From positions 11,676,416 through 11,740,415 of the forward strand of contig ML664183.1 of NCBI GenBank assembly GCA_007570785.1: a stretch of 64,000 bases of DNA. Direction: 5' to 3'. A program made the position numbers and the translations under genes. Shown in pieces: positions 1 to 12,332 of this stretch (the first letter of the stretch is position 1; each line of letters starts with the position of its first letter). The DNA comes from Antilocapra americana (Eukaryota; Chordata; Mammalia; Artiodactyla; Antilocapridae). The notes under the pieces were generated by a model. That model was not told the DNA's origin, did not search any database, and saw nothing but the letters and a program-made list of their open reading frames with translations.

Positions 1-2562
1 GATGAAATCTCAAAAATGACAGAATGATCTATGTTCATTTCCAAGGCAAATCATTCAGTATCACAGTAATCCAATCCAACCAGTAACGCTGAAGAAGCTG
101 AAGTTGAATGGTTCTATGAAGACCTACAAGATCTTTTAGAACTAACACCCAAAAAAGATGTCCTTTTCATTATAGGGGACTGGAATGCAAAAGTAGGAAG
201 TCAGGAAATACTTGGAGTAACAGGCAAATTTGGCCTTGGAGTACAGAATGAAGCAGGGCAAAGGCTAATAGAGTTTTGCCAAGAGAATGCACTGATCATA
301 GCAAACACCCTCTTCCAGCAACACAAGAGAAGACTCTACACATGGACATCACCAGATGGTCAACACTGAAATCAGATTGATTATATTCTTTGCAGCCAAA
401 GATGGAGCAGCTCTATACAGTCAGCAAATAGAAGACAGGGAGCTGACTGTGGCTCGGATCATGAACTCCTTATTGCCAAATTCAGACTGAAATTGAACAA
501 AGTAGGGAAAACCACTAGACCATTCAGGTATGACCTAAATCAAACCCCTTATAATTTTACAGTGGAAGTGAGAAATAGATTTAAGGGACTAGACCTTACA
601 GACAGAGTGCCTGATGAACTATGGACAGAGGTTCGTAACATTTTACAGGAGACAGGGATTAAGACCATCCGCAAGAAAAAGAAATGCAAAAAATCAAAAT
701 GGCTGTCTGAGGAGGCCTTACAAATAGCTGTGACAAGAAGAGAGGAGCAAAGCAAAGGAGAAAAGGAAAGATATTCCCATCTGAATGCAGAGTTCCAAAG
801 AATAGCAATGAGAGATTAAAAAAAGCCTTCCTTAGCGATCAATGCAAAGAAATCAACAGAATGGGAAAGATTAGAGATCTCTTCAAAAAAATCAGAGATA
901 CCAAGGGAGCATTTCATGCAAAGATGGGCTCGATAAAGGACAGAAATGATATGGACCTAACAGAAGCAGAAGATATTAAGAAGAGGTGGCAAGAATACAC
1001 AGAAGAACTGTACAAAAAAGATCTTCATGACTCAGATAATCTCGATGGTGTGATCACTCACCTAGAGCCAGACATCCTGGAATGTGAAGTCAAGTGGGCC
1101 TTAGGAAGCATCACCACGAACAAAGCTAGTGGAGGTGATGGAATTCCAGTTGAGCTATTTCAAATTCTAAAAGATGATGCTGTGAAAATGCTGCACTGAA
1201 TATGCCAGCAAATTTGGAAAACTCAGCAATGGCCACAGGACTGGAAAAGATCAGTTTTCATTCCTATTCCAAAGAAAGGCAATGGCAAAGAATGCTCAAA
1301 CAACCTCACAATTGCACTCATCACACATGCTAGTAAAGTGATGCTCAAAATTCTCCAAGCCAGGCTTCAGCAATACATGAACTGTGAACTTCCAGATGTT
1401 CAAGCTGATTTTAGAAAAGGCAGAGGAACCAGAGATCAAATTGCCAACATATGCTGGATTATCAAAAAAGCAAGAGAGTTCCAGAAAAACATCTACTTGT
1501 GTTTTATTGATAATGCCAAAGCCTTTGACTGTGTGGATCACAATAAACTGTGGAAAATTCTTAAGGAGATGGGAATACCAGACCATCTGACCTGTCTCTT
1601 GAGAAACCTGTATGCAGATCAGGAAGCAACAGTTAAAACTGGACATGGAACAACAGACTGGTTCCAAATAGGAGTCTGTCAAGGCTGTATATTGTCACCC
1701 TACTTATTTAACTTATATGAAGAGTATATGAGAAACGCTGAGCTGGAAGAAGCACAAGCTGGAATCAACATTGCCGGGAGAAATATCAATATGCAGATGA
1801 CACCACCCTTATGGCAGAAAGTGAAGAGGAACTAAAAAGCCTCTTGCTGAAAGTGAAAGAGGAGAGTGAAAAAGTTGGCTTAAGGCTCAGCATTAAGTAA
1901 AAACTAAGATCATGGCATCTGGTCCCATAACTTCATGGTAGATAAATGGAGAAACAGTGGAAACAGTGTCAGACTTTATTTGTTTGGGCTCCAAAATCAC
2001 TGTAGATGGTGATTGCAGCCATGAAATCAAAAAACGCTTACTCCTTGGATGGAAAGTTATGGCCAACCTATATAGCATATTGAAATACAGAGACATTACT
2101 TTCCCAACAAAGGTCTGTCTAGTCAAGGCTATGGTTTTTCCAGTAGTCATGTATGGATGTGAGAGTTGGACAGTGAAAAAGGCTGAGCGCTGAAGAATTG
2201 ATGCTTTTGAACTGTGGTGTTGGAGAAGACTCTTGAGAGTTCCTTGGACTGCAAGAAGATCCAACCAGTTCATCCTAAAGGAGATCAGTCCTGGGTATTC
2301 ATTAGAAGAACTGATGTTGAAATTGAAACTCCAATACTTTGGCCACCTCATGCAAAGAGTTGACTCATTGGAAAAGACCCTGATGCTGGGAAGGATTAGG
2401 GGCAGGAGAAGGAGACGACAGAGGATGAGATGGATGGATGGCATCACCGACTCAATGGACATGGATTTAGGTAGACTTCGGGTGTTGGTGATGGACAGGG
2501 AGGCCTGGCATGCTGCAGTCCATGGGGTCGCAAAGAATCGGAACCAACTGAGCAACTGAACT
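1..2562 (+). mobile_element. BovB (RTE-type) LINE, degenerate, 5' end outside window
   Basis: Translates in broken frames to an endonuclease-reverse transcriptase: an apurinic-endonuclease-like segment (LFIIGDWNAKVG, then QIDYILCSQRW and ADCGSDHELLIAKF), then RT motifs (PIPKKGN, AKAFDCVDH, GCILSPYLF) and the RTE tail (VMYGCESWT, WDGI-like end). In-frame stops near 369, 817 and 1198, and a 10-base deletion at about 1789 that removes the residues before YADD and shifts frame, make it non-functional. The 3' end is the BovB-typical TGAACTGAACT at about 2555-2562. Other BovB copies in the window align to it. Confidence 0.95.
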
Positions 2563-2920
2563 GAACTTCTTCCAAAGATTATAGCAATCAGGTTGGTCTA
2601 AGAATGTGCTTTCCTTCCAAAGGAGACTCAAGAGGAAAAGGAAAGAGACAGGTCTTGTCCCCCGCTCTCTAGAGTTCTTTGGTGACCACACAGAGAGGCC
2701 TAGTTGGATAAAACTGACTTTTTTAGTTCAAGGCTTCTGTTTTTGTTTTTTTTTTAAAACTGATCAAAACATAGGAATGATTTTAATGAAAAAAGAAAAC
2801 AAAACCTAAGACACTGGGATTATGGACAGAGTATAAAAAAATGATGTGGTTATTTCATGGTGAGTCTAAGAGCAGAAATAGAAATTTTTTAAATGCCAGA
2901 TTTTTGTTTTCTGAATGTTG
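2563..2920. other. No gene recognised
   Basis: AT-rich non-coding sequence with short T and A runs between the BovB and an L1 3' end. Nothing identifiable. Confidence 0.6.
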
Positions 2921-3152
2921 AGTTTTATTTATTCATTTATTTATTTGCTTTACAATACTGTATTGATTTTGCCATACATTGACATGAATCTGCCATGGGT
3001 GTACATGTGTTCCCCATCCAGAACTCCCCTCCCACCTCCCTCCGCATCCCATCCCTCTGGGTCATCCCAGTGCACCAGCCCCGAGCACCCTGTATCATAC
3101 ATCGAACCTGGACTGGCGATTTGTTTCACATATGATAATTTACATGTTTCAA
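2921..3152 (-). mobile_element. Ruminant L1 3' end (3' UTR plus tail)
   Basis: Matches, from memory, the 3' UTR of ruminant L1 in antisense: TTTACAATACTGTATTGATT, the C-rich CCCCATCCAGAACTCCCCTC stretch and TCGAACCTGGACTGGCGATT. The low-coordinate end is a TTTA-rich run, the reverse of a poly(A) tail. Severely 5' truncated. Confidence 0.85.
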
Positions 3153-3189
3153 TGTCAAGGCCTCTGTTATCAGTGTAGAAGACTCTCAG

Positions 3190-3362
3190 ACCTTAGGGAG
3201 CAGGAGAAACTCCCAGGTAGCTTGTTACAAATGCAGATTTCTAGGGAGAGGCTCCAGAGGTCCTTGTTCACTAAAGCTGCTGAGGCCTGGGAATCTGCGT
3301 TTGTAACCAGCATCCTCAGATAACTGGAATGTTGCTTATCTGAGGACATTTTGAGAAATGCT
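3190..3362. mobile_element. MER5A-like hAT-Charlie fossil
   Basis: Near-palindromic non-autonomous DNA transposon relic. It has the paired features AGCTTGTTACAAATGCAGAT and GGAATCTGCGTTTGTAACCA, and an end resembling ACTTTGAGAA. Both ends are decayed. Confidence 0.6.
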
Positions 3363-3757
3363 TGCATAATGGAAAGTAGGAAACCAATGTCCACCTCCTC
3401 CTTCTTAAGATCCTAACATTCTCATTCATCCAACAAACATTTACCTAAGCCAAGCACTGTATTAGGCGTAGGGAGCTGAGCTATAACAATATTTGAGACA
3501 TACTCACACAGAAGGAATCTGATTAAGAATGATTCAACTTACAATGTTTTATCTTTCCAATGGTGAGAAAACAATTTGCATTCGATAGAAACTATACTTA
3601 GAAATTCGAATTTTTCTTGTACTCGCAATATGTAGCACAATACTCTAGTGATGCTTGCCAGTGACAGCTCCCAGGCAGCCACGAGGGTGAACCATCAATA
3701 CACTCACAATCATTCTGTTTTTTACTTTCAGTACAGTAGTCAATAAATTGCATGAGA

Positions 3758-3911
3758 TATTCAACACTTAAAAATTTTTTTTTTAATTTTTGGCTGCATG
3801 GCATGTGAGATATTAGTTCTCCAGCCAGGCATCAGAACTGTGCCCTCTGCAGTGGAAGGGCAGAGTCTCAGTGGCTAGACTGCCAGGAAAGCCCCAAGCT
3901 ATTCAACACTT
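3758..3911 (-). mobile_element. CHR-type tRNA-Glu SINE with 12-bp TSD
   Basis: Antisense SINE with T-rich tail (3770-3796), internal deletion, and head GACTGCCAGGAAAGCCCC. Flanked by identical TATTCAACACTT copies at 3758-3769 and 3900-3911. Confidence 0.85.
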
Positions 3912-5329
3912 TGTTATAAAACAGGCTGTGTGTTAGATGATTTTGCTCAACTTTCAGCTAATGTAAGTGTTCTGAGCACATTTAAGATAGACTAAGCTAA
4001 AGCTATGATGTTTAGTAGGTTAGGTGTATTAAATGTATTTTTGACTTATGACATTTTCAACTTCTGATAGGTTTATCTGGATGTAACTCCATTTTAAGTT
4101 GAGGAAGATAATACTAAAAAGTTATCCATCGTTTATCTGAAACTCACATTGAACTAGGTGTTCTGTGTTTTATCTGGCCATGCTAGGTGGCAGGGGCAGT
4201 AGGAGTTGTTGCAGGCTGGGTCTTCCACAGGCACACACTGAGATGAAGTTCAGTGTGCGGATGTTTACAGGAATCACCCTTGAGATCAACACATGTGGAA
4301 GGGATGAAAAAGAAGCTGGACGGAGCTGAGAGAGAAGGAGAACTAAGATGTAGGCCCAACAGCCTCCATTAACCCTACAAGCAACCAAAAGCATCTGAGT
4401 TGTCCCACGTTGGGCTGAAATGGCTGGGACTACATAGCCCTGCTTCCATCCATCATTGGGTATAAGCTGCCTCCAAAGAGTGTAACCTTAGGCAAAGGGG
4501 CTCTCTGTAAGCAAGGCTGACCCGGAAGGAGCTGAGAGATGGAGGTTCTCTGGGGACAGCACTCCCGGCAGCCAGGCAAGTCCTTCCCTGAATGGGGACC
4601 TGTGACTTCACCATCCCTGTGTCCACTACAGGAGCCTAGCTTTCAAACTTCCTCAGCCCAGAAAATAGAGTTCTGAGAAATGAATGAGAGATTCATAGTG
4701 AAATTTCTCAAGCTTTAAGAAACAGAGCTGATGAAAATCTGGAATCAGTGGTTAATCATTGGATGATAAACCACTTTAATTCCTAGAATCCATAGGAACA
4801 GTAAAGCATGACCTATTTACCCAACACCATCCCAAGGTTACCTTGTCTCCCATTCTTCATTCATTCATTCATCTATCCAACAAGTACCAGTTGACCTTAT
4901 CCATAGAAATAAGGCTCTTATTCCCCAAATGGCAGAATTTCTGAGAGCTTTCTATTGGTACAATATGAATAAAGATGAAAGGGCTATTTTCACTTGGTTG
5001 TGTTTAGGCTTTTCACTTTTTTCATATCTTCCAGTGCTTTATTTGTTTTCCCTTGAGGTAATCATCACAGCTTTTCTTTCCTCTACATCAATAATTAAAA
5101 AAAATAGATATATACTAATTCCCATAGCAACTTCAAAAATTAACAGCTCATCTAGGCCAGAAGAATCTACAGAAAACTGTTTGTGATAGAATCACCAGGT
5201 ATTCCAAATTAAAAAAAAAAATGCTTCAAACATTTAAAAGCTTAACACTATATGAGAATAAACACACACACACAGAGTTGGCTGATGGTGTGACATGGGA
5301 TTTTTCTGCACTCTATCATCTTAGTACAG
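3912..5329. other. Intergenic, no gene recognised
   Basis: Non-coding, with a short CATT/TCATTC run near 4855-4880 and a CA run near 5262. Open frames here (for example 4929-5186) have no recognisable domain. Confidence 0.6.
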
Positions 5330-5905
5330 TGTAGGAATGGGGCAGAATTCCCTGAGAGAGGTAGGGACTCACCATGCTAGGGAGAGGGGCTGGAGACTGA
5401 GTTAATAATCAACCATGCAAATGCAATACAACCCTCATAAAAATCCCCAAAGTATAGGATTCAGAGAGCTTCTGGGTCAGTGAACACATCCCTGTGCCAG
5501 GAAGAATGTGAACCCGGCTCCTATGCTTGGGATGCTTCCAGACCTTGCCCCGTGCTTCACTTTAAAGGCTGTTCATCTGTATCCTTTATCATGTCCTGTA
5601 TTATATAATAAACTAGTAAACATAGCATTTCCCTGAGTTCTGCGACGTGGTCTAGCAGACCTGCAGAGGTGGGAACTTCGATTTATTGCTGCTTAGTCAG
5701 AAGTACCAGGGACAACCTGAACCTTGCAATTGACAAGTAAAGTGGGCACACGGGAGACTGAGCCATTAACTTAGGGGATCTGACACTCACTCCAGGCACA
5801 TGTAGGACACCCAGCTGGTAATGGAAAACTGGTGGGTGTGGGATAAACCCGCATATCCCATGGCAGAAGTGTTGTGTGAGAGTAAAGGAGACTCAGGGGG
5901 TTTTC
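5330..5905 (+). mobile_element. Possible ancient LTR / retrovirus-like solo element
   Basis: Contains AATAAA (5607-5612) followed by CTGAGTTCTGCGACGTGG and a downstream block with GTGGGAACTTCGATTTATTG and GGACACCCAGCTGGTAATGG. This arrangement resembles old mammalian LTR-type repeats I have seen but cannot name. No internal coding region is present. Boundaries are approximate. Confidence 0.4.
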
Positions 5906-5929
5906 CACAGAGAAGTCTGTAGCTCAGTC

Positions 5930-6461
5930 TGGGGAGAATTAACATCTTAACAATATTGAGTCTTCCAGTATGTGACCAGGATAAAGATCTCCATTTCAGA
6001 TGATAGGATTAAATATTAATGGCATTCCATTGTTTTGCATGTGTTATTCAGGAGTTCCAAAGATTTGTATCCCTAATTTTGTCTTCTGTTATAACTACTT
6101 TCTGTCTGAATCCTTTTACTTCTTTATATCAATTCTAGTCTCTGGTTTATTTTTCTGCCTCTCCTCAATACTCTTCATTAAAATTGCATTTGAGTCTATT
6201 CTCTGTTGGATACTTATAACTTAGCCTTCATTCCTAACATAATTTTGTCGTTTCTTTCCCAAGTTCAGTCAACTGATTGTTCAGTCACTTTATCTACCTA
6301 TCTATCTATCATTTTGTCTGTTTCTATTCTTGAATTTGAATTTTTTTTTTCCTTTGGCGGCCCTGGGTCTTCATTGTGACACAAAGGCTCTTTCTAGTTG
6401 AGGTGTGAAATTTTTGAATTTTTTATATAAAGTGGCTTTGCATATTTCCAAATGCTTGTTT
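5930..6461 (-). mobile_element. Candidate L1-derived segment, antisense
   Basis: The opening (TTAACAATATTGAGTCTTCC) is typical of L1 ORF2 read in antisense, and AT-rich L1-like sequence follows. No intact frame. The extension past about 6240 is uncertain. Contains a CTAT run at about 6294-6310. Confidence 0.4.
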
Positions 6462-6542
6462 AAAGATGTTAATCCACTATGGCCGATTCATGTCAATGTA
6501 TGGCAAAACCACTACAATTTAAAAAAAAAAAAAGATGTTAAT
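6462..6542 (+). mobile_element. Ultra-short 5'-truncated ruminant L1 insertion with TSD
   Basis: A 57-nt insert (6474-6530) holds only the last bases of the ruminant L1 3' end (GCCGATTCATGTCAATGTAT ... ACTACAAT) and a short A-tail. It is flanked by identical 12-nt copies AAAGATGTTAAT at 6462-6473 and 6531-6542. The TTT/AAA target fits L1 endonuclease preference. Confidence 0.85.
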
Positions 6543-8508
6543 TCATTTGGAATTTTGTGTCTTTTTGGTAAGACTTTTCTCCAGTTGAAATTTTTTTATT
6601 CTCGTTTTTAACCCCTCTAAGGTGTAGCTTTGTGTGGCCTTAGGCTGCTTCATTATGGAGTTGGAGTAATCTGCCATTCTTGGTTCAAGATCACCCTCTT
6701 CTGTCAATGTCGTGAAGTACAGTGCCTTTAAGGGGTGATTTTATTTTTAAGTTGAGGGGTGGATAATTTTTAAATGCTCTTTTAAATTGCTTACCTATTC
6801 CAGTTTCACAATCCCCTATTCTGACTTTATTAATGTTATCTTTTATTGTTTTTGAAGATTTTAGATTCATTTCAAAGTTCTTTTCAGATTCTTCTTGTAT
6901 CTCTGTCATCTCAGAGTATAAATCTCTCCTTTGTGACTACCTCTCATCATGCTAAATGTGTTTCTTAACCTTTCCCGGAAAGCACATTTTGCATGGGAAT
7001 TTTCTCCCGCATGTCCCTTGTCTGTGAGGCAGTTTCTTAGCTGCCTTAGCCTTGGTCTCATGAGTTAACCAGATTCAACCCAGCCCAGAGCTCCCCATTT
7101 CTGGAGTGACAGCTCTCCACAGTTCACATGGCACAGAACAGAGGGGACTCTGCTGTGGATACTGGCCCTAGGCAAGTAGTGTATCTCTACTATAATTCTC
7201 CATGCCTGGGTGGAGCTCTATCACCCACTCTTCTTGGGTGGCAAGCTGAGCTCAGATTCCTATTGCAGAGGTGTGTTTAGGCCTTTCTGGGGAGGTGTTC
7301 AACTCCAGTTCAGCTTGCCTGGCTCCAGCTGCTTACTTACTTACACCTGTGGTTTTACATATTGCTTATTGTTTAAGTTTTACTTCAGTATTGAGCTGCT
7401 GAGATTTTCCTCTTGTATCAACATTTTGGGAGAAGCATATAAGCATATATTTTGACCTCTTACCTCTCTCTTATTCTTATGGATTTGGAGCACAGGAAAT
7501 AGGATCATGAGTGTATTTACTTTGAGACATTTATCCAGAGATTTTCATGCCTTTTTAAAAAAATGAGAAGGACAACATGTATCTGAACTCAAAAAATTTA
7601 TATGTCCTTTGATCCAGTATTTCTGCTTCTGGAAATTTGCTTGAACTTATCCAAAAGGAAGGAAAAAGCTTCATGCACAAAGATGTTCATAATTATTTTT
7701 GGTTATAAAAATCTGGATACATTATAAATATTTCCCAATAGGGAAATATTTCGTAAATATATACTCAATATAATTCTGTGCAGCCTCTAAAAAAATAGTA
7801 ACTTACAAAGAATGTACAGTGTAAAAATTGCTTGTTATAATACAAGAGGGAAATTGACTTTAGCCTTTTTTTGTTGTTTCATACAAGTGTGCTAAAAAAA
7901 TAAATAAAAATAAAAAGATAGAAAGGAGAATGGGAAGAAATGCCATCAAAGTGTTAAAAATGGTTTTATCTTGGTGATTTTTCTCTTTTTATTTTCTATA
8001 TTTCCAAATTTTATGTACATGGATCATTTTTATAATAGAAAAAGACCTAAGTAAATATGTTGCCCCAAAAGGTGAATAATAGAAGAGTGAAATTTTAAAT
8101 AGGCATGCTTTCTGTGATTATAGAGAATGAATTGGAACACCACAAAGTAGTTGATAACAAAGCATGGTCTGATGGGCCCCAAACAGCTGAGGAAGCTTTT
8201 GGGTTATGGGATTATTTGTTACAATCAGATCACTTTTCAGTATAAGCAGATTGGAGATACAGAGCAAGGAGGCAGGACTAGGAGGGGATGGCAGATGGCA
8301 GGAACCTATGACCTGGGGGCACCTGGCCAGGAGCCAGGTTCCAATAAGGAAAGGGGCAAACTAGGAGTTGGCACTGGGGGGTCAGTTGGAAGGAGGCATA
8401 GCGGGAGTCAACATTTGTTGAGTTTGTTCCAGGCACTGTTTGGACCATGAAAATACAGCTAGGGAAAACTGATATCGTTTTTGCCTTCATGAAATTTACA
8501 GTCTAGAG
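6543..8508. other. AT-rich intergenic DNA, possible old L1 fragments
   Basis: No gene recognised. About 7560-8060 (phrases such as ATGTTCATAATTATTTTTGG and TCTATATTTCCAAATTTTATG) resembles ancient L1 3' regions in sense orientation. This is tentative. Confidence 0.4.
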
Positions 8509-8740
8509 CAGGAGTTGTCAAACTTTTAGGGGGAAAGCACCAATAGTAAACATTTTAGGTTTCGTGGGGCCCTGCAGTCTCTGTCAGGACTACTCAGCTC
8601 TGCTGCTGTAATGCGAAAGCCATCATAGATGACATGAAATGAATGGGAGTGGCTGGGTTCCAAATAAAACTTAATTTACAAAAACAGATGGTGACTGGAT
8701 TTGGTCGTGGGCCATCATTTAGCCAACGCCTGATCTACGG
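8501..8740 (+). mobile_element. hAT-Charlie-type MITE with inverted ends
   Basis: Starts CAGGAGTTGTCAAACTTTTA (8509) and ends with AGCCAACGCCTG (8732), imperfect inverted repeats of the CAGGGGTTGGCAAAC type. The interior AGTAAACATTTTAGGTTTCG and TTCCAAATAAAACTTAATTT match this old mammalian family. The 8-bp flanks GTCTAGAG and ATCTACGG agree at 5 of 8 bases, as expected for a decayed hAT duplication. Confidence 0.85.
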
Positions 8741-9993
8741 GGAAGACAGTAAACAAACACATCACCATGAATATCAGATTGTGATCATTGATAAGTAAAT
8801 AAAGAGCGTGTTGTGGAAGTGAACTATGCTAAGTGGTCCACTTTATATTTTACCTTTTGCTGAGGCCTGATGTCCATACAGCAAAGCATACAAATCTGGA
8901 GACATACACAGAATGTTCTTAGAACCCCAAAACAGCATCCTAAAGGATCAGAATGATTTATCCCACCAAAGAGCTGGGCAGAGGGAAGCATTCCAGGCAA
9001 AAGGGAAAGAAAATGCAAGATCCCATGGCAGGGAAAGACCTGGCATTTTCCAGGAACAGCAAGTGTTTCCCTGTGACTGGCCGGCAGGGGGCTTGGGATA
9101 GAGTGAGATGTGTGGGCGGAGGAAAGTCCTACAGAATTTACAGGCCTCCGTGAGCATTTTCTGTTTTATTCTCAGTGCAATGAGAGAGCAATAGAGGGTT
9201 TTAAACAGAGTGACATGATCTGGCTGGAGTTTTAAGATGATCTGTGAGCCAATTTCTTGTCTTGTTTCTGGTGTTTTCTATGGTGGTGCTACTTAAGAGC
9301 TGGCAACAGGGTGTGGGAGCTGGGAGCTGAGGTGGGATGTGTGAGAAAAAAATCCATCAAAGAGCATCGTGACCACCCACCATGTCCCAAACCACAGACA
9401 TTGATCTGTTGTATGAAACACCTCTTTGAAATGTTACTGTGACAGGACTTACTGACACCTGTCACTTAATTAGCAGACAGCTTAAGAACTGTGCCCCAAT
9501 AAAGGTCTGAGAGAAGTGCACGCAGGGAGCTCAGAGGGGCGGTCAACTGGCAGGTACAGATAGGGCAGCTGCAAGAAAGTTAAGAAGTGAAGTCAGTGCA
9601 GAGGCTCACGAGGGAGGCTAGAAGGAGTGTCAATACACCATTAGTGCCCAAAGACAATTTGAGGTTGTAGAAACTGGAGAGGTTTGGTTTGATTGTGTGT
9701 GGCTTTGTTCTGATTTGATTTTTTGAAGACATATTGTGGGAAATGGTTAAGAAATATCCTGTGATACTGAAAGGGCAGACGCACAAGAAGGGATGGAGTG
9801 TGGACAGGTAATTAGAAACTAACCATTTGGGATTCATAATTTCTCTCCCATCCTTCTACCCTTCCTTCCTCTCCTCCTTTCTTCTATAAATATAGGAGGA
9901 TGAGAGATCAGGAAGAGATATTTAATCAGTGGGTGCCACCCTTATCAGGATTGTCAGAAATACTAGAATATCATTTGCCGTTTATCTGACTTT
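8741..9993. other. Intergenic, old repeat remnants
   Basis: No gene recognised. About 9160-9245 (AGGGTTTTAAACAGAGTGAC ATGATCTGG) resembles an ancient mammalian interspersed repeat I cannot name. A second segment of similar type lies near 54030-54150. Confidence 0.4.
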
Positions 9994-10339
9994 CAAAATT
10001 AACTGTTGTTGTTCAGTCGCTAAGTCATATCCAACTCTTTGTGACCCCATGAACTGCAGCGTATCAGGCTTCCCTGTCCTTCACTATCTCCCAGCGTTTG
10101 CTCAAATCCATGTCCAGAGTTGGTAACGCTGTCTAATCATCTCGTCTTCTGCCGCCCTCTTCTCCTTTTACCCTCATTCTTTCCCAGCATCAGGGTCTTT
10201 TCCAGTGAGTCGGCTCTTCGCATTAGGTGGCCAAAGTATTGGAGCTTCAGCATCAGCAAGAGCTTCAGTCCTTCTAGTGAGTATTCAGGGTTGATTTCCT
10301 TTAGAATTCACTGTTTTGATCTCCTTGCAAAATTAACTG
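9994..10339 (-). mobile_element. BovB-derived 3' fragment with 12-bp TSD
   Basis: Antisense BovB/ART2-type tail (TTGTTCAGTCGCTAAGTCAT ... ATCTCCTTG) flanked by CAAAATTAACTG at 9994-10005 and 10328-10339. Its own conceptual translation is broken. Confidence 0.9.
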
Positions 10340-12132
10340 GGCTTTCTGTTTTTGGTTTTTGGTTTTTGTTTTTTTTGCTAAACCTGGCCATCCTGCACTG
10401 ATGGCTTTGGTTTTGCTGCTTCAGCCTCAGGGAGCTGAAGGAGCCACTAGGAGGCAGACAGGTGCTGTGCTCAGGCAAGATGACAAATAGTCTCTGGGCT
10501 TGTAGGTCACTCTGAGTTTGTCTGCATTCCTCTTCAACCCTCCTGACACCCCCCTCTCCCACCACTTAGCTACAACTTTTCACCGTTCACTCCTAATCTT
10601 GCTTTGTTGCAATAGCTAACATCCAAAGAAACGTTTAAAAGCCTTTCCAAATGTAAAAAGAACCCGTGATATAATATCCATCCTGCCTTCTCAATGAATT
10701 ACAGTAGTCATAACTGAATTCCTTCTTCTTTTAAAAACCTGAATGTAGCTGAAAAGACTCATAGTTCCTGTCATTCTCCCCTGTGACCTGGGTATCCCTC
10801 CCCTCCCTGCATACCCTCCTGCCCTCTGTCTGCATTGGATCTTGGCTCCATCTCTCCCCACCCCTTCCTGCCTCAGCTCATCACCATGGTTACACAGGGA
10901 GCTGTTTCTGTGGTGCTCTCTTCCATAGCCTGCTTCTGAGATAATTTCCCCAGTGAATCCCAACTCTTCCTGGTTATCTCTCCCCTAATCCTCCTTCCAT
11001 GAAGAAAAACAGACAGAGAGGGAGATGGTGGAAAAAAGAACCCCAGCATCTCCGATATCATTTTTTTTTTCTATCTGTAACCAGGAGACTTTCTCCTGGT
11101 AGCTGACATTACCTCTTCTTTCTGTTTTCCTTCTTTAGTAGGAAAAGCCACTCCCCATCCCATGCTTCATTTAGGTGTAAAACCTAAAGCCACTTTTAAC
11201 ACTTGGTTAACTACATGCTTTGGATCTCGTGGCTGTAATTACATTTAACAACTCTCTTCTTCTTTAAATGCCTCCAATTCTGCAAACTGAAAGGGTCCAT
11301 TTAGGATGGAAAAAGGAATTTCCTGTCCTGTCCTGTGGGGGAGACATCAAAATAGAAAACCACAGCCTGGCCAGCTTGGGCCACAGTGAGTGGTTTTAAA
11401 GGGCAGCCAGAGCCCAGCCAGGAGATGCCAAAGCCAAAGGCCCCGGAAGAAGAAACTTTCCAAGCGAGATGGAGTGGAAATGTCTCCAACAGCTTTAAAG
11501 CCGCAAAGATGACTCTAGAAAGCTTTAGGTGTGATAACGTGGAAGAGATCAGAAACAGCAGGGTTTTGATAAGTATTTGGCTTCCCATTTGCTTTATTTG
11601 GGGGTAACTTGAGATTCTGTGAGTTGGATTATTTTCCACATTCCTCATCAGATTTAGGATAACCTACTCTGACTATGCAAATGCTTGTTCAAAGGATGAG
11701 GCCAAATTATATCAGTTTCTCCTGTAATTCTATGGAAACTATGATTCATGGGGCCCATTCTCAAAGAAGACTTGTTTCAAGTGAACACAGTCAAGCAACA
11801 TTGTTTTTTAATGTCATGAAACGGCTGTAACCGACAGAAACACTTCATAGATTTCCCATGTCCTCCCCCACCCACTGCCCTTAACACAGCTGCTTCTGGG
11901 TCTCTCTCTTCCAAAACGCAAATTCCGACAGGCTCCTTCAGCCTAATCTGTCAGTTTCTGTGTTATTCTCCTCCAGTTCTGTTTGAGAAGAGTCCCCAAA
12001 ATAGGACTCTGTTGAGAGGACTTGGGGAGAGGAAGAAATTGAGTAGAAGGAGGCAGAATTTTCTTTAGCTTTGGAGCTGGGACTTGACAGCAACAGTTTT
12101 GCCTAGTTAGACTAACGAAGTGTTATCAAAGT
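10340..12132. other. Intergenic, no gene recognised
   Basis: Mixed-composition non-coding sequence. Open frames at 10691-10963, 11301-11648 and 11386-11607 overlap on opposite strands without recognisable domains or splice context. Confidence 0.6.
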
Positions 12133-12332
12133 AATTTCCTTTGGGACTTCCCTAGTGGTCCAGTGGCTAAGACTCTGTGCTACCAATGCAGGGGGTCTGG
12201 TCAGGGAACCAGACCCTAAATAGGGCAACTAAGATTCTGCATGACACAATGAAGATCCAAGATCCCCAGTGCTGTTGCAGCTGTGACTCGGTGCAGCCAA
12301 ATAAATCAATAGATATTTTTTAAAATTTCCTT
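12133..12332 (+). mobile_element. CHR-type tRNA-Glu SINE
   Basis: Starts GGGACTTCCCTAGTGGTCCA and ends in an AAATAAATCAATAGATATTT tail. Flanked by AATTTCCTT at 12133-12141 and 12324-12332. Sense orientation. Confidence 0.9.

Noticed and set aside
11301..11648. Overlapping frames on both strands
   Set aside because: Both strands open over the same interval, no recognisable protein.
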